Shown here piece after piece: positions 1-5,633 of a stretch of 15,135 nucleotides of DNA; position 1 is the first letter of the stretch; every line of letters starts with the position of its first letter. The notes under the pieces are model-generated. The model ran no database searches, was not told the origin of the DNA, and was given only the letters and a program-made list of their open reading frames with translations. The stretch comes from an uncultured Succinivibrio sp. GTDB lineage: Bacteria; Pseudomonadota; Gammaproteobacteria; Enterobacterales; Succinivibrionaceae. Both the position numbers and the translations under genes were made by a program. The DNA is taken from positions 1 through 15,135 of the forward strand of contig CAAECI010000126.1 of assembly GCA_900754255.1 (NCBI GenBank), written 5' to 3'.

Positions 1-110
1 CAAAAAAGCTACTTTAGATGATGAAATGGGATTAACTAGCTGCTGAGAAACTATCGTGTAAGAACAATAACGAGATCTTAGGGATAAAAAAGATTTAATT
101 TATCGTGAGC
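1..110. other. Left edge, no gene recognised
   Basis: AT-rich stretch beyond the ssrA terminator. One plus-strand frame from base 2 is open for 14 codons and stops at 44-46, so it could be the tail of a gene that starts outside the window, but that is too short to support a call. No RNA gene, promoter or repeat is apparent. Confidence 0.3.
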
Positions 111-139
111 AAAAAAATACGCCGTGATTTTGGCGTATT
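111..139 (-). terminator. Intrinsic terminator of ssrA
   Basis: Read on the minus strand, a perfect 8-bp stem (AATACGCC at 139-132 with GGCGTATT at 123-116) encloses an 8-base loop and is followed by a run of T. It begins one base after the CCA end of tmRNA, the expected place for the ssrA transcript to end. The mature 3' end would then be produced by trimming. Confidence 0.9.
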
Positions 140-140
140 C

Positions 141-501
141 TGGTGGAGGTGGAGGGAGTCGAACCCTCGTCCCAAAAAGCTTCATCTTCAGCACTACATG
201 TTTAGGCAATCTTTAATCTTAACGGGGGCTGCGGACCGCCACGCCACCTTCCGTCCAGTCTGATAAAAATTTAATGCCTCCTCTTCAGACGGAGATTCAG
301 CACGATCTAGTGAAGAACCGACCCCGATACGACCAAACGTCACTAGAAAGGTTTGGAATCGAGGGCTTTCAGCAGGTTATTAAGCTGCGAGAGCGAAGGT
401 TTCGTCGTTTGCGACTATTTTTTTACAGCTTTTTAACGAGGCTCTGTTCCTCGACATGCGCCTTGGAATTCACGTTTCCGGTCGAAGCCAAAAACACCCC
501 C
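141..501 (-). ncRNA. ssrA: tmRNA (transfer-messenger RNA)
   Basis: tmRNA enters ribosomes stalled on broken mRNA together with SmpB and EF-Tu. It accepts alanine like a tRNA, then supplies a short reading frame that tags the stalled protein for proteolysis. The 5' end (501 downward, GGGGGTG...GGCTTCGAC) and the 3' end (GGTTCGACTCCC...CCACCA ending at 141) pair into a tRNA-like acceptor stem of 7 bp, including one G-U pair as in E. coli, and CCA is encoded. The tag frame runs from a GCA resume codon at 412-410 to GCT at 385-383, followed by tandem TAA stops (382-377). It encodes ANDETFALAA, hence the tag (A)ANDETFALAA against AANDENYALAA in E. coli. The length of 361 nt is normal. It lies 43 bases downstream of smpB on the same strand. 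Confidence 0.97.
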
Positions 502-514
502 AAGACTTAAGAAA

Positions 515-542
515 AGTATACCAAAGGATCTATATTGTGCAA
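515..542 (-). promoter_or_regulatory. Sigma-70-type promoter of ssrA
   Basis: On the minus strand TTGCAC (542-537) and TATACT (520-515) are separated by 16 bases. The -10 ends 13 bases before the mature 5' end of tmRNA, leaving room for the short precursor leader that RNase P normally removes. The box sits in the smpB-ssrA gap and slightly upstream of it, so ssrA need not depend on smpB transcription. Confidence 0.8.
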
Positions 543-544
543 GG

Positions 545-1021
545 TTACTTGAATGATTTTTTCATTACTCGCTCTTTATCTCGTTGCCACTGGCGATCTT
601 TTATTGAATCACGTTTGTCGTGCTCCTGTTTGCCTTTCGCTACGCCTATTTCTAACTTTGCCCACGGGCCTTTCCAATATAATTTTAGTGGAATTATGGT
701 ATATCCGGTACGTTGAATTGTACCTATGAGTTTTCCGATTTCCCTTTTGTTTAACAGTAAAGTACGGGTGCGAGTAGGATCACTGACAACAAAAGCACAT
801 GAAGTTTTTAGGGGGTTTATTAGAGAACCCAACATTATTACTTCGCCGTTTTTTACTGTGATATATGCGTCGCTGATATTAGCTTTTCCAGCCCTCAGTG
901 ATTTTACCTCCCAACCTTGCAGGGAGAGACCCGCCTCAAATCTTTCTTCAATAAAATACTCAAAACTGGCGCGACGATTAACTGCAATCACGTTAGCGCC
1001 TTGTTTTTTTTTGACTGCCAT
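545..1021 (-). CDS. smpB: SsrA-binding protein SmpB
   Basis: SmpB binds the tRNA-like domain of tmRNA and places its C-terminal tail in the empty mRNA channel of a stalled ribosome, making it the essential cytosolic partner of ssrA in trans-translation. The product aligns almost end to end with E. coli SmpB. Family blocks include RRASFEYFIEERFEAGLSLQ, GWEVKSLRAGKANI, DPTRTRTLLLN and GVAKGKQEHDKR, followed by a basic tail DRQWQRDKERVMKK. I chose the ATG at 1021-1019, giving 158 residues, which is close to the 160 of E. coli. A TTG four codons upstream (1033) is in frame but would add only GTK and has no better ribosome site. The Shine-Dalgarno sequence is weak (GGG). ssrA follows 43 bases downstream, the usual gammaproteobacterial order. 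Confidence 0.97.
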   Translation of the reverse strand: MAVKKKQGANVIAVNRRASFEYFIEERFEAGLSLQGWEVKSLRAGKANISDAYITVKNGEVIMLGSLINPLKTSCAFVVSDPTRTRTLLLNKREIGKLIGTIQRTGYTIIPLKLYWKGPWAKLEIGVAKGKQEHDKRDSIKDRQWQRDKERVMKKSFK

Positions 1022-1052
1022 TTTTGTACCCAAAAAGTAAGTTATATTTTCT

Positions 1053-1061
1053 ATTTTATCA
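1053..1061 (-). promoter_or_regulatory. Extended -10 promoter of smpB
   Basis: Minus-strand TGATAAAAT: an extended TG (1061-1060) followed by TAAAAT (1058-1053). It predicts a start near 1047 and a leader of about 25 bases before the smpB ATG. The -35 region is poor (CAGGTA around 1081-1076), which is compatible with an extended -10 element. Confidence 0.5.
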
Positions 1062-1077
1062 GATCGAAAAGTTTATA

Positions 1078-1108
1078 CCTGTACCTAGCATGTAATAACC
1101 AGTACAGG
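1078..1108. repeat. Inverted repeat CCTGTAC-N17-GTACAGG
   Basis: Perfect 7-bp inverted repeat, arms 1078-1084 and 1102-1108, overlapping the -35 region of the predicted smpB promoter. It could be a protein-binding site or a chance palindrome. It is not a LexA box because the half-sites are too far apart. Confidence 0.45.
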
Positions 1109-1251
1109 GTGATGCTACATAGGAAAAGTTTATTTACGTCACAACATCATTCATAAAAGTTATTTTTAGCCGATAAAAAAACAATTGGAAAGCTCTTTCA
1201 ACTTTCTCAACTTTACGTTCGTCGTAAGGAAGTCGAAATCTTAGTTACAAA

Positions 1252-1260
1252 TGCTATACT
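1252..1260 (+). promoter_or_regulatory. Extended -10 promoter for the chemoreceptor gene
   Basis: TGCTATACT combines an extended TG (1252-1253) with TATACT (1255-1260, five of six consensus bases). The -35 region, around 1232-1237, is unrecognisable. The implied start near 1267 gives an untranslated leader of about 178 bases, long for a single chemoreceptor gene. Confidence 0.5.
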
Positions 1261-1305
1261 GCTTTTGATTGGTAAACCCTAAGGCAGATTTTTTTTCAGG
1301 CTTAC

Positions 1306-1336
1306 TTACTAGGTGAACTGCAGTGGCAGTTAGTAA
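1306..1336 (+). promoter_or_regulatory. Leader hairpin upstream of the chemoreceptor gene
   Basis: An inner 6-bp stem AACTGC (1316-1321) / GCAGTT (1326-1331) with loop AGTG is continued by an outer stem TTACT (1306-1310) / AGTAA (1332-1336), with AGGTG bulged on the 5' side. No T-run follows, so it is not a terminator. I looked for a c-di-GMP riboswitch core and did not find one. Function unknown. Confidence 0.4.
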
Positions 1337-1444
1337 CGTGATTTAGTAAATAATGAAGTGACGATCTAGACGGTAGGCTCACTCCTGTGCATACATTTTA
1401 GATTTAGAGACGGGTATAAACCTAAAAAAATTCGGGATCATTAC

Positions 1445-2695
1445 ATGAGTAATAAATCTACAAAAATAGTACGCCGATCCGAAGAATCCTTATTATTATC
1501 CTTATTGCAATATATGTCATCACTTTTGGCTGTGATCGGATTATGTACAATAGGATATTTGTTAGCCGGAATGTTCGCTCAGAAAACAGATAAGTCTGTT
1601 CTTTTTGTTTTGATTTTTGTTGCAGTTTTGTTTTCATTAATTGCTGTTGTCAGTACATACAATGTCTCGGTTGCAAAAAAACGTAAAAAAAATATTTCAT
1701 CCATGCTAAAAAAAATAATTGCAGGAAATCTGGATGAGGCTTTTTTGCAAATGGCCAAAAAATCTGATCCCGCATTTGAGTGCTTAGATGTTCTGCTGTC
1801 TTCCATACGAAAAAATGCAGGAGACATTAAGAAAGAATTGGATCGGGTTGTAAACGTAACCGACAACAGCCTTGACGCAGTGAATAAGACAAAGGGTGAA
1901 CTTAAAACTCAGGTTGATCTAACGCATGATACTGTACAAGCAGTGGCTTCTTTAAATGATGGGATAGCAAAGATCACCGATTTTGCAAAAGAAGCATTAA
2001 GTGAAGTTCATGCGGCAGAAAAAAATTCGGATCAGTGTCGTTGTGCTATGCAGGACAACATTACTACGACTCACGCATTGGCCGATAAACTTAAAGCATC
2101 TTCCGCTGCCGTATCAGACATAGCAAAAATGGGTGATGAAATCGATGAAATAGTCAATACCATTGCGGCCATTGCAGATCAAACAAATCTTTTGGCTCTC
2201 AATGCCAATATTGAAGCGGCAAGATCTGGAGAATACGGACGAGGCTTTGCTGTTGTTGCAGATGAAGTTCGTGTGTTAGCAAAAAGAACCGCAGAATCTA
2301 CTAAGCAGGTGAAAGCGACAATTGAACGACTTGCTACTGCGGTGGATAAAACAGTTCATGTCATGTCCTTGTGCGAAGAAGAAATGTCAAATTCAGTCGA
2401 TCAAAGTTCTCGCGCCAACTCTTCCATAGAAGAGATTATGGGAACATTTGCCACAATCTCTGACATAAATGAACAAATTGCAGATTTTTGTGTATCTCAG
2501 TCCGAGCATACTCATGGCATTGTATCAACAGCAGACAGGATCGGTGTCCTGTCGGATTCAGGGTGTGTAAGTCTGGAAGATATTGAACACACCTTAGATA
2601 AAGTAAAAGACATATTGGATTCGCAACAGTATCTTATTCAAATGCTCTGCTTTAATATTTCCGGAAACGTGCAAAATAGAGATCGTCAAAAATAA
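1445..2695 (+). CDS. Methyl-accepting chemotaxis protein with minimal periplasmic part
   Basis: A chemoreceptor signals through CheW and CheA to bias flagellar or pilus behaviour. Two hydrophobic segments near residues 21-45 and 51-71 form a membrane hairpin with only about five residues outside, so the usual periplasmic ligand domain is absent. A basic stretch (KKRKK, about 78-82) follows on the cytoplasmic side, and I see no clear HAMP domain. Residues 130-400 are a long coiled-coil signalling region. Its conserved tip lies at about 229-282 and contains IADQTNLLALNANIEAARSG and GRGFAVVADEVRVLAKRTAE, close to the family consensus. There is no C-terminal CheR/CheB tethering pentapeptide; the protein ends NRDRQK. 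The start ATG has GGGA 7 bases upstream. The gene is more AT-rich than pnp and stands alone. It may sense membrane state, a partner protein or a cytoplasmic cue. Class is certain, stimulus is not. Confidence 0.92.
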   Translation: MSNKSTKIVRRSEESLLLSLLQYMSSLLAVIGLCTIGYLLAGMFAQKTDKSVLFVLIFVAVLFSLIAVVSTYNVSVAKKRKKNISSMLKKIIAGNLDEAFLQMAKKSDPAFECLDVLLSSIRKNAGDIKKELDRVVNVTDNSLDAVNKTKGELKTQVDLTHDTVQAVASLNDGIAKITDFAKEALSEVHAAEKNSDQCRCAMQDNITTTHALADKLKASSAAVSDIAKMGDEIDEIVNTIAAIADQTNLLALNANIEAARSGEYGRGFAVVADEVRVLAKRTAESTKQVKATIERLATAVDKTVHVMSLCEEEMSNSVDQSSRANSSIEEIMGTFATISDINEQIADFCVSQSEHTHGIVSTADRIGVLSDSGCVSLEDIEHTLDKVKDILDSQQYLIQMLCFNISGNVQNRDRQK

Positions 2696-2699
2696 TAAT

Positions 2700-2726
2700 T
2701 TGACATTGCCTTCGTCACCATATAAA
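2700..2726 (+). promoter_or_regulatory. Possible upstream promoter for rpsO
   Basis: A perfect TTGACA (2700-2705) starts five bases after the chemoreceptor stop, with TATAAA at 2721-2726. The 15-base spacer is shorter than ideal. A second good -10 without a partner, TATAAT, lies at 2788-2793. Either could add transcription to the nearer promoter at 2848-2876. I see no convincing terminator for the chemoreceptor gene in this gap. Confidence 0.3.
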
Positions 2727-2847
2727 CAACACTTGTATCTAAGTTAACTTGGCTCAAAATTTCGAACAACCTCAGTCGAGCACAGTATATAATGGCGATT
2801 TTTCTGTGATCGTGTGCAAGGAAAGAATATAAAGCGTACTTAGTCAA

Positions 2848-2876
2848 TTCAGAAAGTTTATTACTTATGCTAAAAT
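2848..2876 (+). promoter_or_regulatory. Main promoter of rpsO-pnp
   Basis: TTCAGA (2848-2853), a 17-base spacer, and TAAAAT (2871-2876) preceded by the extended TG at 2868-2869. The predicted start near 2883 coincides with the first base of the leader hairpin described next, so the transcript would begin directly with the regulatory fold. Confidence 0.7.
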
Positions 2877-2882
2877 ATTAGA

Positions 2883-2940
2883 GCTTGATCTGAGTTTGTG
2901 ATCGGACTTCAAGCATTAGACATTTGTCGTCACAAAGGAG
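2883..2940 (+). promoter_or_regulatory. rpsO leader: putative S15 autoregulatory pseudoknot
   Basis: GCTTGA (2883-2888) pairs with TCAAGC (2909-2914), and TCTGA (2889-2893) with TCGGA (2902-2906, one G-U pair), leaving bases 2907-2908 bulged. The loop contains TTTGTGA (2895-2901), perfectly complementary to TCACAAA (2930-2936), which runs into the Shine-Dalgarno AAGGAG (2935-2940). Loop pairing would create a pseudoknot touching the ribosome-binding site. A small hairpin, GAC-ATTT-GTC (2919-2928), lies between. In E. coli, S15 represses its own translation by stabilising an rpsO leader pseudoknot, and this fold has the same topology. The pairing is seen in the sequence; S15 binding is inferred. 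Confidence 0.75.
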
Positions 2941-2945
2941 CAAAA

Positions 2946-3212
2946 ATGTTAACTACCGAAGCTAAAGCCAAGATTGTTGCCGAGTTTGGCCGTAACCCTG
3001 AAGACACCGGTTATCCTGAAGTGCAGATCGCACTTATTACCGCTCGTATCATTGATTTACAGCCTCACTTTGAGATCCATAAGAAGGATCACCACAGCCG
3101 TCGCGGTTTGTTGCACTTGGTTGCACAGCGCCGCAGACTTCTGGACTACTTAAAGGCTAAGGACTATGGCCGTTATACTGCCATAGTCGAGAAACTGAAG
3201 CTCCGTCGCTAA
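2946..3212 (+). CDS. rpsO: 30S ribosomal protein S15
   Basis: S15 binds the central domain of 16S rRNA early in assembly of the small subunit and contributes a contact to the 50S subunit. The 88-residue product matches E. coli S15 closely: TEAKAKIVAEFGRNPEDTG, then HKKDHHSRRGLL, QRRRLLDYLKAKD and the terminal KLKLRR. The frame is open upstream to a GTG at 2898, but the true start is the ATG at 2946: it follows AAGGAG by 5 bases, gives the family length, and the upstream codons lie in the leader RNA fold. pnp follows after a terminator-like hairpin, the conserved gammaproteobacterial pair. Confidence 0.98.
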   Translation: MLTTEAKAKIVAEFGRNPEDTGYPEVQIALITARIIDLQPHFEIHKKDHHSRRGLLHLVAQRRRLLDYLKAKDYGRYTAIVEKLKLRR

Positions 3213-3229
3213 TTTTAGCGGCTGACACC

Positions 3230-3257
3230 GGGCGGTCTTTATGGCCGCCCAATTTTT
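3230..3257 (+). terminator. Terminator or attenuator between rpsO and pnp
   Basis: GGGCGGTC (3230-3237) and GGCCGCCC (3243-3250) form an 8-bp GC-rich stem, including one G-U pair, around loop TTTAT, followed by AATTTTT. In E. coli a hairpin at this place ends much rpsO transcription while part reads on into pnp. The absence of a clear separate pnp promoter here suggests the same partial read-through. Confidence 0.85.
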
Positions 3258-3263
3258 AGAAGT

Positions 3264-3307
3264 GGTCTGCAAAAAAGAACATAAGATGTAAAGCCTACAA
3301 GCAGGCC
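3264..3307 (+). promoter_or_regulatory. Possible pnp leader stem
   Basis: GGTCTGC (3264-3270) can pair with GCAGGCC (3301-3307) over 7 bp with one G-U pair, enclosing a 30-base A-rich loop just before the pnp ribosome site (GGAG at 3313-3316). An alternative small hairpin, GCCT (3293-3296) with AGGC (3303-3306), uses the same 3' arm. E. coli pnp is controlled through RNase III cleavage of a leader duplex. This stem is a weak candidate for a similar element. Confidence 0.35.
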
Positions 3308-3323
3308 TTTTCGGAGAATTTTG

Positions 3324-5549
3324 ATGAACTTAAAGCCTATCACCCGCACCTTCAAATACGGAAGACACAATATTACCCTTGAAACCGGAGCCATAGGACG
3401 TCAGGCAGATTCTGCCGTTATGGCATCGATGGATGATACCGTGGTATTCGCTACCGTCGTATGTAAACGTAATGAGTCCGTTGAGGGGCGCGATTTCTTC
3501 CCCCTTACCGTCAATTATCAGGAACGTTCTTACGCAGCCGGAAAGATCCCGGTGAGTTTTTTTAGAAGAGAAGGTCGTGCAACTGAAGGTGAGACTTTGA
3601 TTTCTCGTCTCATCGATCGCCCTTTGCGTCCTTTATTCCCGGAAGGATTCGTAAACGAAACTCAGGTTGTGGTCACCGTAATGTCAGCAAATCCTGAGAT
3701 CCCCACCGACATTATATCAATAATTGCCGCATCTGCAGCCATGGCAACATCAGGGTTACCCTGGCAGGGACCTTTGGGAGCTGCTCGCGTAGGTTATATT
3801 GATGGACAATATGTTCTAAATCCCCTGTCTTCGGAACTTAAGAAGTCTGCACTTGATTTGGTTGTTGCCGGTTCAGAAAAGGCTGTGGTAATGGTTGAAT
3901 CTGAGGCCGATATTTTACCCGAATCCGTCATGCTCGGTGCAGTTATGTACGGTCAGGAGCAACTTCAGGCTGTAGTTTCCGAGATAAAAGAATTTGTTAA
4001 GCAGGTAAATCGTCCTGTATGGGATTGGCATGCTCCCGTTGAAGATACGGCATTAATAGAGACCGTAAAGGTTGAAGCATTAGATGCAGTAGGTGAAGCA
4101 TACCGTATTGTGGACAAACTCGAGCGTCAGAATCGTCTTGAAGAAATTCGTGCTACGGTTACCGCCAAGATAACTGCTGAACGCCCTGAGCTTGTTGGTA
4201 AAGAAAATGATATAGCGAAGATTTTCTTTAACCTAGAGCGTAATTTGGTTCGTGAGCGTATTTTAAGCGGTGAGAAGCGTATCGATGGACGTTCTTTGCG
4301 TATGATTCGTCCTATTACGGTTGCCACTGGTATTTTACCGCGTACTCACGGTTCTGCTCTCTTTACTCGTGGAGAGACTCAGTCTATAGGTGTTTGTACC
4401 TTAGGATCAGAGCGAGATGCTCAGACGTTTGAGGATATGTCAGGAGTTCGTTCAGATCGTTTTATTATGCATTACAATTTCCCTCCTTACTGCGTTGGAG
4501 AAACCGGTCTTATCGGTTCGCCAAAACGTCGCGAGATCGGTCATGGTCGCTTGGCAAAGCGGGCATTGCGTGCAGTATTACCTTCGATAGAGGATTTCCC
4601 CTATACCATTCGTTTGGTATCAGAGATCACCGAATCTAACGGGTCCTCGTCCATGGCCTCTGTATGCTCGGGATGCCTTGCATTGTATGATGCTGGAGTT
4701 CCTTGTAAGGCTCAGGTTGCAGGTATTGCCATGGGATTGGTAAAAGAGGGGGATCGTGTAGCCGTATTAACCGATATTATGGGTGATGAGGATCACTTGG
4801 GAGATATGGACTTTAAAGTTGCGGGAACCCGTGACGGCGTTACCGCCTTACAGATGGATATCAAGACGGACGGCATCACCCGTGAGATCATGCAACAGGC
4901 TTTAACTGATGCTCACGCAGCTCGGCAGCATCTTTTGAACGTTATCGCACGTGCCATTCCTGAGCCTCGTAAGATTATGTCTCCTTTTGCACCGCGCGTA
5001 GTTACTATCAAGGTTCCTGCCAATAAAGTTAAGGACATCATAGGTAAGGGCGGTTGTAACGTTCGCGCCATTCAAGCTGCAACCAATTCACAGATAGATC
5101 TTGAAGACGATGGTACTGTAAAGATTTCTGCAGTATCTCAGGCCTCAGCCGAGGCAGCTGTAAAGGCGGTTAACGATCTCCTTATTGAGGTAGAGATAGG
5201 AAAGATCTACGAGGGAACCGTTGCCCGCATAACTGATTTCGGCGCTTTTGTGACCATTCTTCCAGGTCGTGATGGTCTCGTGCATATTTCTCAGATAGCA
5301 GATGAGCGTATTGAAAACGTTGGAGACTATTTGCGTGTAGGCGATATTGTTAGAGTCAAGGTTCTCGATATTGATAATCAGGATCGCATTCGTCTCTCCA
5401 TTAAAGCTGTTCGTGAGGAGGAAGCTGCTCAGAACGAAAACGTCGCCGTGTCAGAAGAAGATCTTCTCCCCGAGGAGCCTGTAGAGGCCTATCCTCATAA
5501 CGAAGTTTCTTCTGAAACTGCAGAAGACTCAGAAGAGTCTCGTAACTGA
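3324..5549 (+). CDS. pnp: Polyribonucleotide nucleotidyltransferase (PNPase)
   Basis: PNPase degrades RNA from the 3' end using phosphate, releasing nucleoside diphosphates. It acts in the cytosol as a ring trimer and often in the degradosome. The product is 741 residues (711 in E. coli) and shows the full architecture: an N-terminal RNase PH-like core with RPLRPLFPEGFVNETQ, a helical linker, and a second catalytic core with FTRGETQ, GSPKRREIGHGRLAKRA and ESNGSSSMASVCSG. The acidic pair D488 and D494 sits in GDEDHLGD, matching D486/D492 of E. coli. A KH domain at about 560-620 carries the IIGKGG loop, and an S1 domain occupies about 624-695. An acidic tail of about 45 residues ends SEESRN. 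An in-frame TTG immediately precedes the ATG at 3324; the ATG, 7 bases after GGAG, is preferred. Codon use (many CGT, GGT, AAG) suggests good expression. It is probably cotranscribed with rpsO. Confidence 0.98.
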   Translation: MNLKPITRTFKYGRHNITLETGAIGRQADSAVMASMDDTVVFATVVCKRNESVEGRDFFPLTVNYQERSYAAGKIPVSFFRREGRATEGETLISRLIDRPLRPLFPEGFVNETQVVVTVMSANPEIPTDIISIIAASAAMATSGLPWQGPLGAARVGYIDGQYVLNPLSSELKKSALDLVVAGSEKAVVMVESEADILPESVMLGAVMYGQEQLQAVVSEIKEFVKQVNRPVWDWHAPVEDTALIETVKVEALDAVGEAYRIVDKLERQNRLEEIRATVTAKITAERPELVGKENDIAKIFFNLERNLVRERILSGEKRIDGRSLRMIRPITVATGILPRTHGSALFTRGETQSIGVCTLGSERDAQTFEDMSGVRSDRFIMHYNFPPYCVGETGLIGSPKRREIGHGRLAKRALRAVLPSIEDFPYTIRLVSEITESNGSSSMASVCSGCLALYDAGVPCKAQVAGIAMGLVKEGDRVAVLTDIMGDEDHLGDMDFKVAGTRDGVTALQMDIKTDGITREIMQQALTDAHAARQHLLNVIARAIPEPRKIMSPFAPRVVTIKVPANKVKDIIGKGGCNVRAIQAATNSQIDLEDDGTVKISAVSQASAEAAVKAVNDLLIEVEIGKIYEGTVARITDFGAFVTILPGRDGLVHISQIADERIENVGDYLRVGDIVRVKVLDIDNQDRIRLSIKAVREEEAAQNENVAVSEEDLLPEEPVEAYPHNEVSSETAEDSEESRN

Positions 5550-5552
5550 ATT

Positions 5553-5582
5553 TTGATACGGTCGTAAGATCTGCACTATAAG
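5553..5582 (+). promoter_or_regulatory. Promoter for the transporter cluster, overlapping the pnp terminator
   Basis: TTGATA (5553-5558, five of six) and TATAAG (5577-5582) are separated by 18 bases, immediately after the pnp stop. The predicted start near 5589 lies at the inner end of the 5' arm of the terminator hairpin. RNA begun here would lack most of that arm and so should not be terminated by it. This is the only promoter candidate I see for the first transporter gene. Confidence 0.5.
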
Positions 5583-5615
5583 CCCGAAGGTGTATGAGTC
5601 CTCCGGGCTTTTGTT
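5581..5615 (+). terminator. Intrinsic terminator of pnp
   Basis: AGCCCG (5581-5586) pairs with CGGGCT (5604-5609), and AGG (5588-5590) with CCT (5600-5602), separated by one A-C mismatch. A T-rich tract follows (TTTTGTTGTTTT). It lies 31 bases after the pnp stop and 18 bases before the first transporter start. Confidence 0.85.
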
Positions 5616-5633
5616 GTTTTCACAGGAAAAAAT

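Larger units (their letters stand above)
1022..1444. other. Divergent intergenic region, smpB / chemoreceptor
   Basis: This 423-base gap separates two divergently transcribed genes. It holds an extended -10 promoter for smpB (1053-1061), an inverted repeat (1078-1108), an extended -10 promoter facing the chemoreceptor (1252-1260) and a hairpin in that gene's predicted leader (1306-1336). I see no convincing small gene in it. Stretches 1110-1250 and 1340-1430 show nothing I can name. Confidence 0.6.

Noticed and set aside
274..716. Plus-strand open frames at 274-510 and 456-716
   Set aside because: They lie antisense to the tmRNA gene and smpB, have no ribosome sites, and resemble no protein I recognise.
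1078..1108. LexA/SOS operator
   Set aside because: The CTGT and ACAG half-sites are about 21 bases apart, far more than the 8 of a gammaproteobacterial LexA box.
1261..1444. c-di-GMP (GEMM) riboswitch before the chemoreceptor
   Set aside because: GGTAAACC is only a loose resemblance to the GEMM core, and the downstream ACGCAAAGCC part is absent.
2898..2945. N-terminal extension of S15 from a GTG at 2898
   Set aside because: No ribosome site, no family precedent, and the bases belong to the leader hairpin; the ATG at 2946 has an ideal Shine-Dalgarno sequence and family length.
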